Source: Caldilineaceae bacterium
GTDB lineage: Bacteria; Chloroflexota; Anaerolineae; Caldilineales; Caldilineaceae
NCBI GenBank assembly: GCA_020846635.1
Contig: JADLDO010000006.1
Span: forward strand, 97,138-161,137
Length of the DNA stretch: 64,000 nt
Reading direction: 5' to 3'
The position numbers and the translations under genes were made by a program. A model generated the notes under the pieces. That model was not told the DNA's origin. It saw only the letters and a program-made list of their open reading frames with translations, and did no database searches. Of this stretch, positions 9,622-18,132 are shown piece after piece (positions within the stretch are counted from its first letter, which is position 1; each line of letters begins with the position of its first letter).

Positions 9622-9653
9622 GTACTTTGCAGCCGTTGCAGATCTCTATTGGG

Positions 9654-12600
9654 CTAGTTATTGCCCAGCGAGGGGAGATAGAGATCACCCGGAGCAGAGG
9701 GTTGCTCTGTGGGTGGCTCATTGGTGGGCAACAGCGGATCGAGATAGTCGGGGATGCCGTTGCGGTTCCAATCGCCAGTCCCTTCTTCGTTGTCGGGAAT
9801 CCCATCCCCGTCCTGGTCTTGGCCCGGTGCGGAGATGGTGACGGTTGCTTGTGCGACAGCGACCACGGGAATTGTCGCCTGGAGCGCGCTGATAGTGGGC
9901 GCTACCTGTTGAGTCGTGGCGTCTGCTGTCCAGGTGGCAATGTTGGTCGTGTTGGTCTGGAGCGTGCTTGTGACCTTGATGCCAACGTCCACGGTAGAGA
10001 AGCTCTGTCCTGGCCCCACATCGCGCTTGAAGGCGCTGAGAATGGTGCCGAGGAGGTTATCCGTCAACGTATGGGTGCTGAGGGTATAGCTACCGGTGTT
10101 GGTGATGGTATAGCAATACTTCACCGCGCTGCCGACGGGAACGGTGATCGCAGATGCCAATGCACATTCGGATGGATTGAATTGTGGGTTGGACGCATCT
10201 CCCCCATTCACCTCGCGATAGCCATCGACATAGGCTGTCTTGGTGAGGATAAAACTGGCGACGACGACTTCGGCGCTTGCTGTGTCGCTGACGCGCGCAC
10301 CGGCAGGGCCACTTTCGAGCAGCGCAACGCCTCCCGCCTCAATCGTGTTTACAAAGTTGCTGGTGACTGCGGGTTGTGAACAACTGAAGGTGATGCTGCC
10401 ACCCACAGCCAGATTGGCAAGCGAACGCGTACAACTGGGCGTATTCGCGTCTGCAACGGCGACATTGGTCAAGGCAATGTCACCCATGTTTTGGACAGTG
10501 ACGGTAAAGACTGCGCTTTGGCCTGTAGGCACAATTTGCATAGCAGGCGATTTGGTCACGGCGATAGCTGGGGTGGCGACTGGCACGTTGAGGATGGGAG
10601 ACAGACCACAAGGGCCATCTAGCCGTACCGCCATGACCCCAGGGGCTGTAGGCGTCGCTGTGCCGTTGATATAGGTGTTGAGGATGGACTTCGCCGGCGG
10701 GCTGTCCACGATTGTGCCGTTGGTCGCACTGAGATTGAAGATCGGGCCGTTGTGCGGATCGCCTACGCCATTCTCCAGGAAGTAAGTCGCTGCCGCATCA
10801 CGGAAACGATACTCAAGCGAGACGGGGATACTGGGAAGCGTTGGGCTGGGGACTGCCGTAGCCTGGAGGGTGTTGATCCACGGGTCGAATTGCAGCTCTA
10901 CTGCATTAGCAGCGATGGTGGGCTGGATATTGAGCGGCGCGATTTCAATCCTGTTCCCGGCGCCGTCCTCATTTCCGGGTGCATAGGGGCCGGTCGTGCT
11001 GCCCCACCAGTTGCCGCGCGCATCCACACTCAGCAGGAAATCGCCAATGTCCTGGGTGGTGATTCCACGGCCGCTCAGTAAGGCAACTTGCTCTGCGCGC
11101 AGGCCGACGCCGTTTTCACAGAGAATCGTGCTGTGGACAGCGTTGGTCGAGATAGGAGCAGGGGGGAAACTCACATCTTGTTGGTAGATCAGGCCATGAG
11201 TCACGTTGCCTTGGATGAGTGAATTGAAGATCAGCGTTCCAGGTCCAACGTCACTGGCGCGGAGAGTGGGGCTATCCACACTGCCTACGCATAGGCAATC
11301 ATCGGATGCGAGAAACGCAACGCCCGTAATATTGGATAAGGCACTGATATTGGTGAGCGTGACGGGCAGGAACGGATCGATGACTGCAAAGCCTGCGCCG
11401 CTGTTGGCGATGGCGCTGCTGTTGCTGATGACGAGACTTGGGTTGAATGCAATCGCCTTGACTTCATAGCGGGCTGCGGAGGTGCGTTCAATGCCTGCTT
11501 TGGAGATGCTTTGTCCACCAGCCGCGACTGGAAAAATCCCGAGACAGTCAGTGCCATAGCTGAAACCGTCGCCAAGATTGGCTTCTGCCAACGCGTCCTC
11601 AACAACGGCATCGAGATCACTATAGAGGCAGAAGCCAAAGCCTGTATTCCCCTCAGCGATTGTCCCATCACCTACCCAAATCCCTCCACCGCTATCCAGG
11701 CTGATACCGCCAAAGAGCGGGTCATACGGTATTGCAACCTCGATGTCGCCCACTGAATCAATGATGGGTGCATCGCCCCACCCGTTATTCGCAGCATAGC
11801 TGTCTGCGACTTCGATGCGAGTATAGGAACATGGAAGCCAACTGTAAACATCGAGACCCGTGAGACCGTTGTCGGTCACTTCAACGTCATTGGCATAGAC
11901 ATCTACCCCTTCATCGACCCAAATGCCGTAGCCCAGGTTGTCATTTGCCGACACTGATTCAAGTAGAATAAAGGGCGCATCACCAACCCCACAGAGGGCA
12001 TAGTCATTGCTCCGGTAGATGCTATAGCCCTGGTAGATATAGATGCCTTCCCCATAGCCGTTATATTCGACTTCTAGGCCATTGCCGCTGGCTTCCGTAT
12101 TGTATATCTCAATATTTCCAGGGCTCTCGATGTAGATCCCATCCAAGTAGTTTCTGTTCGCCGTGACGCCATTTAGGTAGACGGATGGAAATGGATCGAC
12201 TGACACGGGCTCATGATGGATTTCTAGTCCCTCGAAATAATCATCGCCGCCCAGGGAGCTATTGTTGCTAAAAATACTGTTCTCAATTGTGATATAGCCT
12301 GTGGCGCGGATGAACGCCCCCCACTCAGGATTATTCGTTGTGTGAACATCGGAGAGGACGACGCTGCCGTCCACAATACTCTCAGCACCGTCGTTCGGGC
12401 TGCCCAAGTCAATTCCGCTACCGGTGCCCGTGTCCACACGGATATTCATGATGGTGATGTTGCCGGGGAATGTGTCATTCCAGCCAAGATAGAGGCCAGA
12501 ACCGGATGCCGGATTGATGAGTACGTCACCCGTCGAACCGGGACGTTTGCGTAGGGTGAGGTCGCCCCTTTCGCCCCCGCCGCTGTTCGAAGCCATCGCC

Positions 12601-12890
12601 GAGAGATCGACGGATTCGGGATAGGTGCCGGGGCAGATGTTGATGACGGTGCCAGAAATGGCTGCGTTGACGGCATCCTGAATGGTATCGTGATCTGAAG
12701 CGAAACCACAACGAACGAGGCCACCCACGGTGATCTCACCGGCAGCCTGGGCCACTGGCCCATTTTGCATGGTGACGATCAACATTGAGAATAAGAGCAA
12801 AGGCACAGCGAGAAGGACAATCCACCGCGAAACGCGTGGTGGAAGATGCGAGCGCGCGATAGCCGCGCGGTCGTCGAGGGAGTTCATCAT
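9654..12890 (-). CDS. Large secreted right-handed beta-helix protein with DUF11 repeats
   Basis: A protein of about 1078 aa made for export. An N-terminal hydrophobic signal (WIVLLAVPLLLFSMLIV) is followed by a cleavage-like region at QAAGE. Residues about 60-690 are rich in short Asn/Gly-containing repeats such as ITIENSIFSNNSS and NIEIYNTEASGNG, typical of parallel beta-helix (pectate-lyase-like) proteins. At about 790-1010 come DUF11/CARDB-type beta-sandwich repeats (AVFTVTVQNMGDIALTNVAV). Near the end there is a calcium-loop-like DQDGDGIPDNEEGTGDWNRN, and the protein ends PGDLYLPSLGNN. Such tails are common on secreted Chloroflexota proteins, which suggests sorting or anchoring. No catalytic residues could be assigned. 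The start at 12890 has GGAGGAAG 7 nt upstream. Confidence 0.85.
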   Translation of the reverse strand: MMNSLDDRAAIARSHLPPRVSRWIVLLAVPLLLFSMLIVTMQNGPVAQAAGEITVGGLVRCGFASDHDTIQDAVNAAISGTVINICPGTYPESVDLSAMASNSGGGERGDLTLRKRPGSTGDVLINPASGSGLYLGWNDTFPGNITIMNIRVDTGTGSGIDLGSPNDGAESIVDGSVVLSDVHTTNNPEWGAFIRATGYITIENSIFSNNSSLGGDDYFEGLEIHHEPVSVDPFPSVYLNGVTANRNYLDGIYIESPGNIEIYNTEASGNGLEVEYNGYGEGIYIYQGYSIYRSNDYALCGVGDAPFILLESVSANDNLGYGIWVDEGVDVYANDVEVTDNGLTGLDVYSWLPCSYTRIEVADSYAANNGWGDAPIIDSVGDIEVAIPYDPLFGGISLDSGGGIWVGDGTIAEGNTGFGFCLYSDLDAVVEDALAEANLGDGFSYGTDCLGIFPVAAGGQSISKAGIERTSAARYEVKAIAFNPSLVISNSSAIANSGAGFAVIDPFLPVTLTNISALSNITGVAFLASDDCLCVGSVDSPTLRASDVGPGTLIFNSLIQGNVTHGLIYQQDVSFPPAPISTNAVHSTILCENGVGLRAEQVALLSGRGITTQDIGDFLLSVDARGNWWGSTTGPYAPGNEDGAGNRIEIAPLNIQPTIAANAVELQFDPWINTLQATAVPSPTLPSIPVSLEYRFRDAAATYFLENGVGDPHNGPIFNLSATNGTIVDSPPAKSILNTYINGTATPTAPGVMAVRLDGPCGLSPILNVPVATPAIAVTKSPAMQIVPTGQSAVFTVTVQNMGDIALTNVAVADANTPSCTRSLANLAVGGSITFSCSQPAVTSNFVNTIEAGGVALLESGPAGARVSDTASAEVVVASFILTKTAYVDGYREVNGGDASNPQFNPSECALASAITVPVGSAVKYCYTITNTGSYTLSTHTLTDNLLGTILSAFKRDVGPGQSFSTVDVGIKVTSTLQTNTTNIATWTADATTQQVAPTISALQATIPVVAVAQATVTISAPGQDQDGDGIPDNEEGTGDWNRNGIPDYLDPLLPTNEPPTEQPSAPGDLYLPSLGNN

Positions 12891-13137
12891 GATTCTTCCT
12901 CCAGAAGAGAACATATGAAAATATAATGGTATGATCTTGGACGGGGAAACTGCCTGTGGCTGAACTTGTGGTCAGATACTGCAATGGCCCCAAAACTGTT
13001 GTCTGCCCGTAGTATAATGTTGGATTCGGAGATCATCAAACATTTGCAGAGTTATGGGTGGATTATACGGAGCGAATTTTTGCCCTACCACTAGGTCATA
13101 TAAGATCTACGGAACAAAAGGGACGCTTAGAGGTAGA

Positions 13138-13167
13138 TTGACAGACAATTCTGCGTCGTGCTATACT
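13138..13167 (+). promoter_or_regulatory. Sigma70-type promoter of the sugar-catabolic locus
   Basis: TTGACA at 13138-13143, an 18-nt spacer, and TATACT at 13162-13167. It sits about 100 bp upstream of the FAH-family gene and immediately before the palindromic operator. Confidence 0.75.
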
Positions 13168-13175
13168 GAAATTGT

Positions 13176-13196
13176 TGAAATGGTCAGACCATTTCA
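13176..13196 (+). promoter_or_regulatory. Palindromic operator, probable FadR/GntR-family site
   Basis: A perfect 21-bp palindrome with centre A at 13186. The core TGGTCAGACCA matches the TGGT-n3-ACCA pattern known for many FadR-subfamily GntR regulators. It covers roughly +2 to +22 of the transcript predicted from the promoter just upstream, the position of a repressor site. A FadR-type regulator is encoded 3 kb downstream in the same locus, so autoregulation is inferred. Confidence 0.75.
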
Positions 13197-13267
13197 TTTG
13201 CAGCCTCTGATGCAGGGGTTCCCCTTCCCAAAAAATTATCAAACTCAAAGCGTAGTTAGGAGCCACC

Positions 13268-14146
13268 ATGAAACTCGTTACATACAAGCCTGCTGGTGCA
13301 GGCGCGCAATTAGGCGCTCTGGTTGATGGCAAGGTGATCAATTTGGCCGAGGCGTCGGGCGGGCGCTTGCCGAATGATATGCGTTCTTTCATCGAACAGG
13401 GCGAATCCGCTGTGGAGTTGGCGAAACAGATTGCCGCCGATGGAAGCAGTCAAGGTGTCCCCGTGGGGGATGTGAAGCTACTGGCTCCCATCAGCAACCC
13501 CTCCAAATTGATCGCAATTGGTCTGAACTATATGGATCATGTGCGCGAGACGGGTTCCAAAGTGCCCAGCATTGCCGTCATGTTCACGAAATATACCTCG
13601 TCGATTATTGGCCCCGGCGATGAGATTCGCTGGGACCCGACCCTGACACAGAAGGTGGACTTTGAGGCTGAGTTGGCTGTTGTGATTGGCAAGCGCGCCA
13701 GCAAAGTCAAGGAAGAGGATGCCTTTGATTACATTTTGGGCTACATGAACTGCCATGATGTCAGCGCCCGCGACCTGCAATCGGAGCGGGGCGACCAGTG
13801 GATCATGGGCAAGTCGCTCGACACCTTCTGCCCGCTTGGCCCCTATTTGGTGACAAAGGATGAGGTTGCCGATCCGAATAATTTGTCAATTAAGTGCATT
13901 GTCAATGGCAAGGCTCTGCAAGATTCCAACACGCGCGAGATGATCTTTAAGATCCCCTACCTGATCGCCTATCTGTCGCGAGCGATTACGCTGCTGCCGG
14001 GTGATGTGATCACCACGGGGACGCCCGATGGCGTTGGTTTTGCCCGCAAGCCACCCGTCCTGCTCAAGAATGGCGATGTGGTGACGGTGGAAGTTGAAGG
14101 GCTGGGCCAGTTGACCAACACCTGTGTGGAGGAAGTACCGGCATGA
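13268..14146 (+). CDS. Fumarylacetoacetate hydrolase-family protein (candidate 2,4-diketo-3-deoxy-sugar-acid hydrolase)
   Basis: A 292-aa member of the FAH fold, C-terminal catalytic type. The metal-binding Glu pair is in VDFEAELAVVIG (Glu133 and Glu135) and the following Asp in GYMNCHDVSARDLQ. TTGTPDGVGFARKPP near the C-terminus is another family hallmark. Members cleave or hydrate 2-keto or 2,4-diketo acids. In non-phosphorylative L-fucose and L-rhamnose degradation a FAH-family hydrolase cuts 2,4-diketo-3-deoxy acid to pyruvate and lactate, and the neighbouring fucose-type dehydrogenase and lactonase make that the favoured role. TAGGAGCC precedes the ATG. First gene after the operator. Confidence 0.92.
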   Translation: MKLVTYKPAGAGAQLGALVDGKVINLAEASGGRLPNDMRSFIEQGESAVELAKQIAADGSSQGVPVGDVKLLAPISNPSKLIAIGLNYMDHVRETGSKVPSIAVMFTKYTSSIIGPGDEIRWDPTLTQKVDFEAELAVVIGKRASKVKEEDAFDYILGYMNCHDVSARDLQSERGDQWIMGKSLDTFCPLGPYLVTKDEVADPNNLSIKCIVNGKALQDSNTREMIFKIPYLIAYLSRAITLLPGDVITTGTPDGVGFARKPPVLLKNGDVVTVEVEGLGQLTNTCVEEVPA

Positions 14147-15126
14147 GCGTCGAAACCTTCATGCTGACCGGTTCCATGGGCTGCATTGGCGCATGGACAC
14201 TGCGTAACTTGGTGCGTGAAGGAGTGCGGGTGGTGGCGACTGACCTCGCCACCGACCCGGTGCGCCCGCGCCAGGTGATGTCTGAAGAGGAACTGGCGCA
14301 GGTCACTTTCGCCAAGCTCGATGTGACCGACCTGAACGCCGTCAAGCAAATTGTGGCAGAACAGGGCATCACGCACGTCATCCACTTGGCAGGGCTGCAA
14401 GTGCCCTTCTGCCGGGCGAATCCATCGGTGGGCGCTGCCGTGAATGTGGTCGGCACTGTCAATATCCTGGAAGCGGTGCGCGCCCATTGGGGGCAGGTCA
14501 AGGGGCTCTCCTATGCCAGTTCATTGGCGGTATTGGGGCCAGCCGACCAGTACCTGGAGACTCCTGTGCGGGACGACGCGCCGCTGCTGCCCGCCACGCT
14601 CTATGGTGTCTATAAACAGGCCAACGAGTGGACAGCGCGTATCTACTGGCAGGATTGGCAGATCCCAAGCATTGGTCTGCGCCCCTACATTGTCTATGGC
14701 GTGGCGCGCGACCAGGGGATGACTTCGGACATTGCGAAGGCGCTGTTGGCTGTGGCGGCGGGGCGACCCTACCATCTCCGTTTTGGTGGGCCGGTGGCGC
14801 TGCAATATGCCGACGACGTGGCGCGCATCTTTATCGAGACGGCGCGGTCGGGCTATCAGGGGGCAACCGCCTGCAATCTGCGTAACGACGTGGTGGATGT
14901 GGGCGACTTTGTGGCGATGGTGAAGGCGCGCTTCCCCAATGCTCAATTGACCTACACAGCCGATAATCTGCTGCCCTTCCCCTATGATTTGGATGACAGC
15001 GGGCTGAAGAGGATTTTGGGCACTGTCCCGCATACGCCACTGGAACAGGCAATTGATGAAACCGTTGTCATGTTCAAGACACTTCTGGCAGAGAATCTAA
15101 TCGATCTCAAGCAACTCGACGGATAG
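14143..15126 (+). CDS. NAD-dependent epimerase/dehydratase (extended SDR)
   Basis: A 327-aa extended short-chain dehydrogenase. The nucleotide-binding Gly motif is TGSMGCIGAW at residues 8-17, followed by an acidic ADP-ribose-binding residue (VATDLA), which favours NAD. The catalytic set is visible as SSLAVLG (Ser) and YGVYK (Tyr-x3-Lys). It overlaps the FAH gene by 4 nt (ATGA) with GGAGG inside the upstream gene, so the two are probably translationally coupled. Sugar epimerase, uronate dehydrogenase or 2-keto-3-deoxy-acid dehydrogenase activity are all possible; the last fits the pathway proposed for this locus, but the sequence does not decide. Confidence 0.9.
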   Translation: MSVETFMLTGSMGCIGAWTLRNLVREGVRVVATDLATDPVRPRQVMSEEELAQVTFAKLDVTDLNAVKQIVAEQGITHVIHLAGLQVPFCRANPSVGAAVNVVGTVNILEAVRAHWGQVKGLSYASSLAVLGPADQYLETPVRDDAPLLPATLYGVYKQANEWTARIYWQDWQIPSIGLRPYIVYGVARDQGMTSDIAKALLAVAAGRPYHLRFGGPVALQYADDVARIFIETARSGYQGATACNLRNDVVDVGDFVAMVKARFPNAQLTYTADNLLPFPYDLDDSGLKRILGTVPHTPLEQAIDETVVMFKTLLAENLIDLKQLDG

Positions 15127-15141
15127 CACTGGATACATACA

Positions 15142-16089
15142 ATGAACAGCTTGCAACCACCCCAAAATCAATTGGGCAACCGCGATGTCACCGTTTCGCG
15201 CATGGGGTTTGGCAGTGCGCCGATTGGCAGCTCCAAAACCGTTTCTGTTGAGCAAGCGATTGCCACCATCCATTATGCATTGGAGCAGGGCATTACGCTC
15301 TTTGACACGGCTCCGCTCTATGGCGCGGGGCGTTCTGAGGAGATCTTGGGGCAGGCCCTGTCGGGCGTGCCGCGCTCTGAATTTGTGCTTTCTACCAAAG
15401 TGGGGCGTGTCTTGGATGAAGGGACGCGCACGCTGACCTTTGACTATTCGCGCGATGGCGTGCTGCGGAGCCTGGAGAGCAGCCTCAAGCGGCTCAAGCT
15501 GGATCATGTCGATCTGCTGCTGATTCACGACCCGGACGACCATCCAGAGCAAGCCCTGACGGAAGCCTTTCCCACGCTGGAGGAGTTGCGCCGCGAGGGC
15601 GTGATCCGCGGGATTGGCGCGGGGATGAATCAATGGCAGGTCTTGTCGCGCTTTGCCCAAGAGGCAGACTTTGATTGCTTCTTGCTGGCAGGACGCTATA
15701 CGCTGCTCGAACAGACTTCATTGGATTTCTTGGAGCTGTGTCGCTCTAAGGGGATTGGTATTTTGTTGGGTGGGGTCTTTAACAGCGGCATCTTGGCGAC
15801 AGGAGCCGTACCGGGCGCTACCTTTCAATATGCAGCCCCACCCGTTGAGATTGTGGAAAAGACGAATGCCATCGCCGCCATTTGTGCGCGCCACGGTGTC
15901 GCGCTCAATGCCGCGGCGATCCAGTTTGCACAGGCCCATCCCGCTGTGTCGTCGCTGGTGCTGGGGGCCGTTTCACCGCAGGAGATCGAGGCGAACCTAA
16001 CAGCGCGCCAACTTTCTCTGCCTTCGGCGCTCTGGAGCGACTTGGTGGACGCGGGCTTGGTGCAAGCCGACGCACCACTGCCTAGTTAG
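15142..16089 (+). CDS. Aldo/keto reductase, D-threo-aldose 1-dehydrogenase (L-fucose dehydrogenase) type
   Basis: A 315-aa TIM-barrel oxidoreductase. The catalytic tetrad is visible: Asp in LFDTAPLYG, Tyr in the same motif, Lys in LSTKVGRVL, and His in LLLIHDPDDH. The FDTAPLYGAGRSEEILGQAL and STKVGR blocks resemble the AKR subgroup containing D-threo-aldose 1-dehydrogenase/L-fucose dehydrogenase and pyridoxal 4-dehydrogenase. It would oxidise a sugar at C1 to a lactone, the substrate for the lactonase encoded at 24542. It follows the SDR gene by 15 nt. Superfamily is certain; substrate is inferred. Confidence 0.9.
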   Translation: MNSLQPPQNQLGNRDVTVSRMGFGSAPIGSSKTVSVEQAIATIHYALEQGITLFDTAPLYGAGRSEEILGQALSGVPRSEFVLSTKVGRVLDEGTRTLTFDYSRDGVLRSLESSLKRLKLDHVDLLLIHDPDDHPEQALTEAFPTLEELRREGVIRGIGAGMNQWQVLSRFAQEADFDCFLLAGRYTLLEQTSLDFLELCRSKGIGILLGGVFNSGILATGAVPGATFQYAAPPVEIVEKTNAIAAICARHGVALNAAAIQFAQAHPAVSSLVLGAVSPQEIEANLTARQLSLPSALWSDLVDAGLVQADAPLPS

Positions 16090-16252
16090 GGATGAGGGAT
16101 GAGGGAACTGTCGGGAGCCCGCGGGTCGCGTAGGTCACGGCTCCGGCGTGACACTAAGCTAAGGATGGGGGATGAATTGGCAGAGAAGAACCCCTCAACC
16201 TTCATCCCTTCACAGTCTAGCGTGTAGGTTTAAGAAAATTTGGGGCAATTTG

Positions 16253-17017
16253 ATGAAAGTCCGAACGTCCGACTCACTCTTTGGCACCTTTAAGAAAAGC
16301 TCTATCTCGGAAGACATTGTAGAGAACCTGCTGACTTTGATCCGCGAGCGAGAACTGCATCCTGGCGATAAGCTGCCGCCGGAACGCGAGCTGGCGGCAA
16401 CCATGCAGGTGAGCCGCCCATCGCTGCGCGAGGCATTGCGCGCGCTGGCGATTATGAATGTCATTGAGATCCGGCAGGGTGACGGGACCTATGTCACGTC
16501 GCTGGAGCCTAACCTGTTGATGTCACATTTGGACTTTGTCTTTGCGCTGAATGACATCGCCTTTTTGGAGTTGTTTGAGGCGCGCCGTATCCTGGAGCCA
16601 GGGCTGGTGGAGATGGCGGCTAAGCGCATCACCGATGAGGAGATCGCCCGGCTGGAGGAATGTGTGGCGCGCTCGATAGAAGTGGTTGATGACCACGAAG
16701 CCTTTGCCGAAGCCGATCTGGAGATGCACGAATTGATTGCCAAAGCGGCGGGCAACAGTATCTTGGAGCGTTGTATGGCGGGTGTCAGCCAACTGGGCAA
16801 AGTCAGCCGCCGGCGTACGGTGGCACTGCCAGGGGTAACACAGCGCTCGGTGCAGGATCACTTGGCGATTGTGCGTGCGCTCAAGGCGCGTGACCCGATG
16901 GCCGCGCGCGAAGCCATGCTGAACCATCTGCGCCATGTGGAGGATGAGCTAAAACACTTCGTGCCGTCCGCTGATGATGGCGACTCTCTGGACGGGAGCG
17001 ACTCTCGAGGAGCGTAA
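16253..17017 (+). CDS. FadR-subfamily GntR transcriptional regulator
   Basis: About 254 aa. The N-terminal winged HTH is at residues about 20-85 (LHPGDKLPPERELAATMQVS, RPSLREALRAL, IRQGDGTYV). The C-terminal FCD ligand-binding domain has the expected polar pattern: Asp/His in EADLEMHELIAKAAGN and His in DHLAIVRALKARD and LNHLRHVEDEL. It probably represses the locus in the absence of a sugar-acid ligand by binding the palindrome at 13176-13196. The start at 16253 fits the domain start; an in-frame ATG at 16172 would add 27 unconserved residues. It lies 5 nt before the permease gene, so it is co-transcribed with the transporter. Confidence 0.93.
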   Translation: MKVRTSDSLFGTFKKSSISEDIVENLLTLIRERELHPGDKLPPERELAATMQVSRPSLREALRALAIMNVIEIRQGDGTYVTSLEPNLLMSHLDFVFALNDIAFLELFEARRILEPGLVEMAAKRITDEEIARLEECVARSIEVVDDHEAFAEADLEMHELIAKAAGNSILERCMAGVSQLGKVSRRRTVALPGVTQRSVQDHLAIVRALKARDPMAAREAMLNHLRHVEDELKHFVPSADDGDSLDGSDSRGA

Positions 17018-17022
17018 CGCTT

Positions 17023-18018
17023 ATGTCCGAAAGCACACAAACATGGCGAGGCACATCCCATGAGGTGCAGCACTCCGGGCCGTTGACCCGGCTGGGGATG
17101 CGTCTTTTTGGTGGCAGGCGCAACTTGCAGACCAATATGACGCTGACGTTGATGGCGCTGCCTGGCATTTTGATGCTGCTGGTCTTTGCCTATTTGCCGA
17201 TGGTCGGTTTGGTGATTGCGTTTAAGGATTACCGCTTTGCCGATGGCATTTGGGGGAGCGCCTGGGTGGGGTTTGAGAATTTTCGTTTTTTGTTTGGCAC
17301 AGATACCGCTTGGCGCATTACGCGCAATACCCTGCTCATGAATAGCCTGTTCATCACGACCAGCACAATCGCATCGCTGGTGATTGCCTTGTTGATGAAC
17401 GAAGTCTACACCAGTTGGCTGAGCAAGTATTACCAGACCATGCTTTTCTTTCCCTATTTTATCTCTTGGGTCATTGTCAGTTACTTTGTCTTTGGCTTTC
17501 TCAATGACGGAACGGGCATTGCCAACCAGGCGCTGACCGCGCTGGGGCAGGAGAAGGTTGCCTGGTATCGCGAGCCAGGCTACTGGCCCGCGATCCTCAC
17601 ATCAGCCCATCTGTGGAATGGGATGGGCTTCGGCAGCATTGTCTATCTTGCGGGGATGCTGGGGATTGACACTTCCTACTATGAAGCCGCCGAGATCGAC
17701 GGTGCCAACAAATTTCAGCAGATCCGCTACATTACATTGCCCCTGATTTTGCCCCTGATCATCATCCTGGTTTTGCTTGCGATTGGGCGCATTTTCAATG
17801 CTGATTTTGGCCTTTTCTTCTTTGTCCCGCGTGACAATCCAATGCTCTATAGCACGACGGATGTTATCGACACCTTTGTCTATCGCTCGCTGGTAAAACT
17901 CGGTGATATCAGCATGGCGGCAGCCGCCGGCTTTTACCAGTCCGTTGTTGGATTCGTCCTCGTCGTCCTGGCAAACTGGCTGGTGCGCCGCGTGAATCCA
18001 GATAATTCGCTCTTTTAG
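17023..18018 (+). CDS. Sugar ABC transporter permease (CUT1, LplB type)
   Basis: A 331-aa inner-membrane permease with about six transmembrane helices, the first at about residues 42-66. The EAA loop that contacts the ATPase is EAAEIDGANKFQQIRYITLP at about 224-243. It resembles the LplB/YtcP group of carbohydrate permeases and pairs with the permease at 19810. No ATPase gene lies in this cluster, as is common for CUT1 systems sharing one MsmK-type ATPase. GAGGAGCG precedes the start. Confidence 0.93.
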   Translation: MSESTQTWRGTSHEVQHSGPLTRLGMRLFGGRRNLQTNMTLTLMALPGILMLLVFAYLPMVGLVIAFKDYRFADGIWGSAWVGFENFRFLFGTDTAWRITRNTLLMNSLFITTSTIASLVIALLMNEVYTSWLSKYYQTMLFFPYFISWVIVSYFVFGFLNDGTGIANQALTALGQEKVAWYREPGYWPAILTSAHLWNGMGFGSIVYLAGMLGIDTSYYEAAEIDGANKFQQIRYITLPLILPLIIILVLLAIGRIFNADFGLFFFVPRDNPMLYSTTDVIDTFVYRSLVKLGDISMAAAAGFYQSVVGFVLVVLANWLVRRVNPDNSLF

Positions 18019-18132
18019 CCACAACGGTTCTGTACACTTTCTGACTTTACTTTTTGACCTTGCGGATGCTCCCAAATCTATCATTCGCAGCCAATCTGAT
18101 GTGTGACAAGTCAACCTAAGGAGGCAAAGGCA

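Larger units (their letters stand above)
12891..13267. other. Divergent control region between secreted protein and sugar locus
   Basis: No gene seen. Minus-strand leader of the beta-helix gene lies at the left. The plus-strand promoter (13138-13167) and palindromic operator (13176-13196) of the sugar locus lie at the right. Confidence 0.7.

Noticed and set aside
9558..10379. 273-codon plus-strand frame opposite the beta-helix gene
   Set aside because: Shadow of the well-supported minus-strand gene; no ribosome site or recognisable domain.
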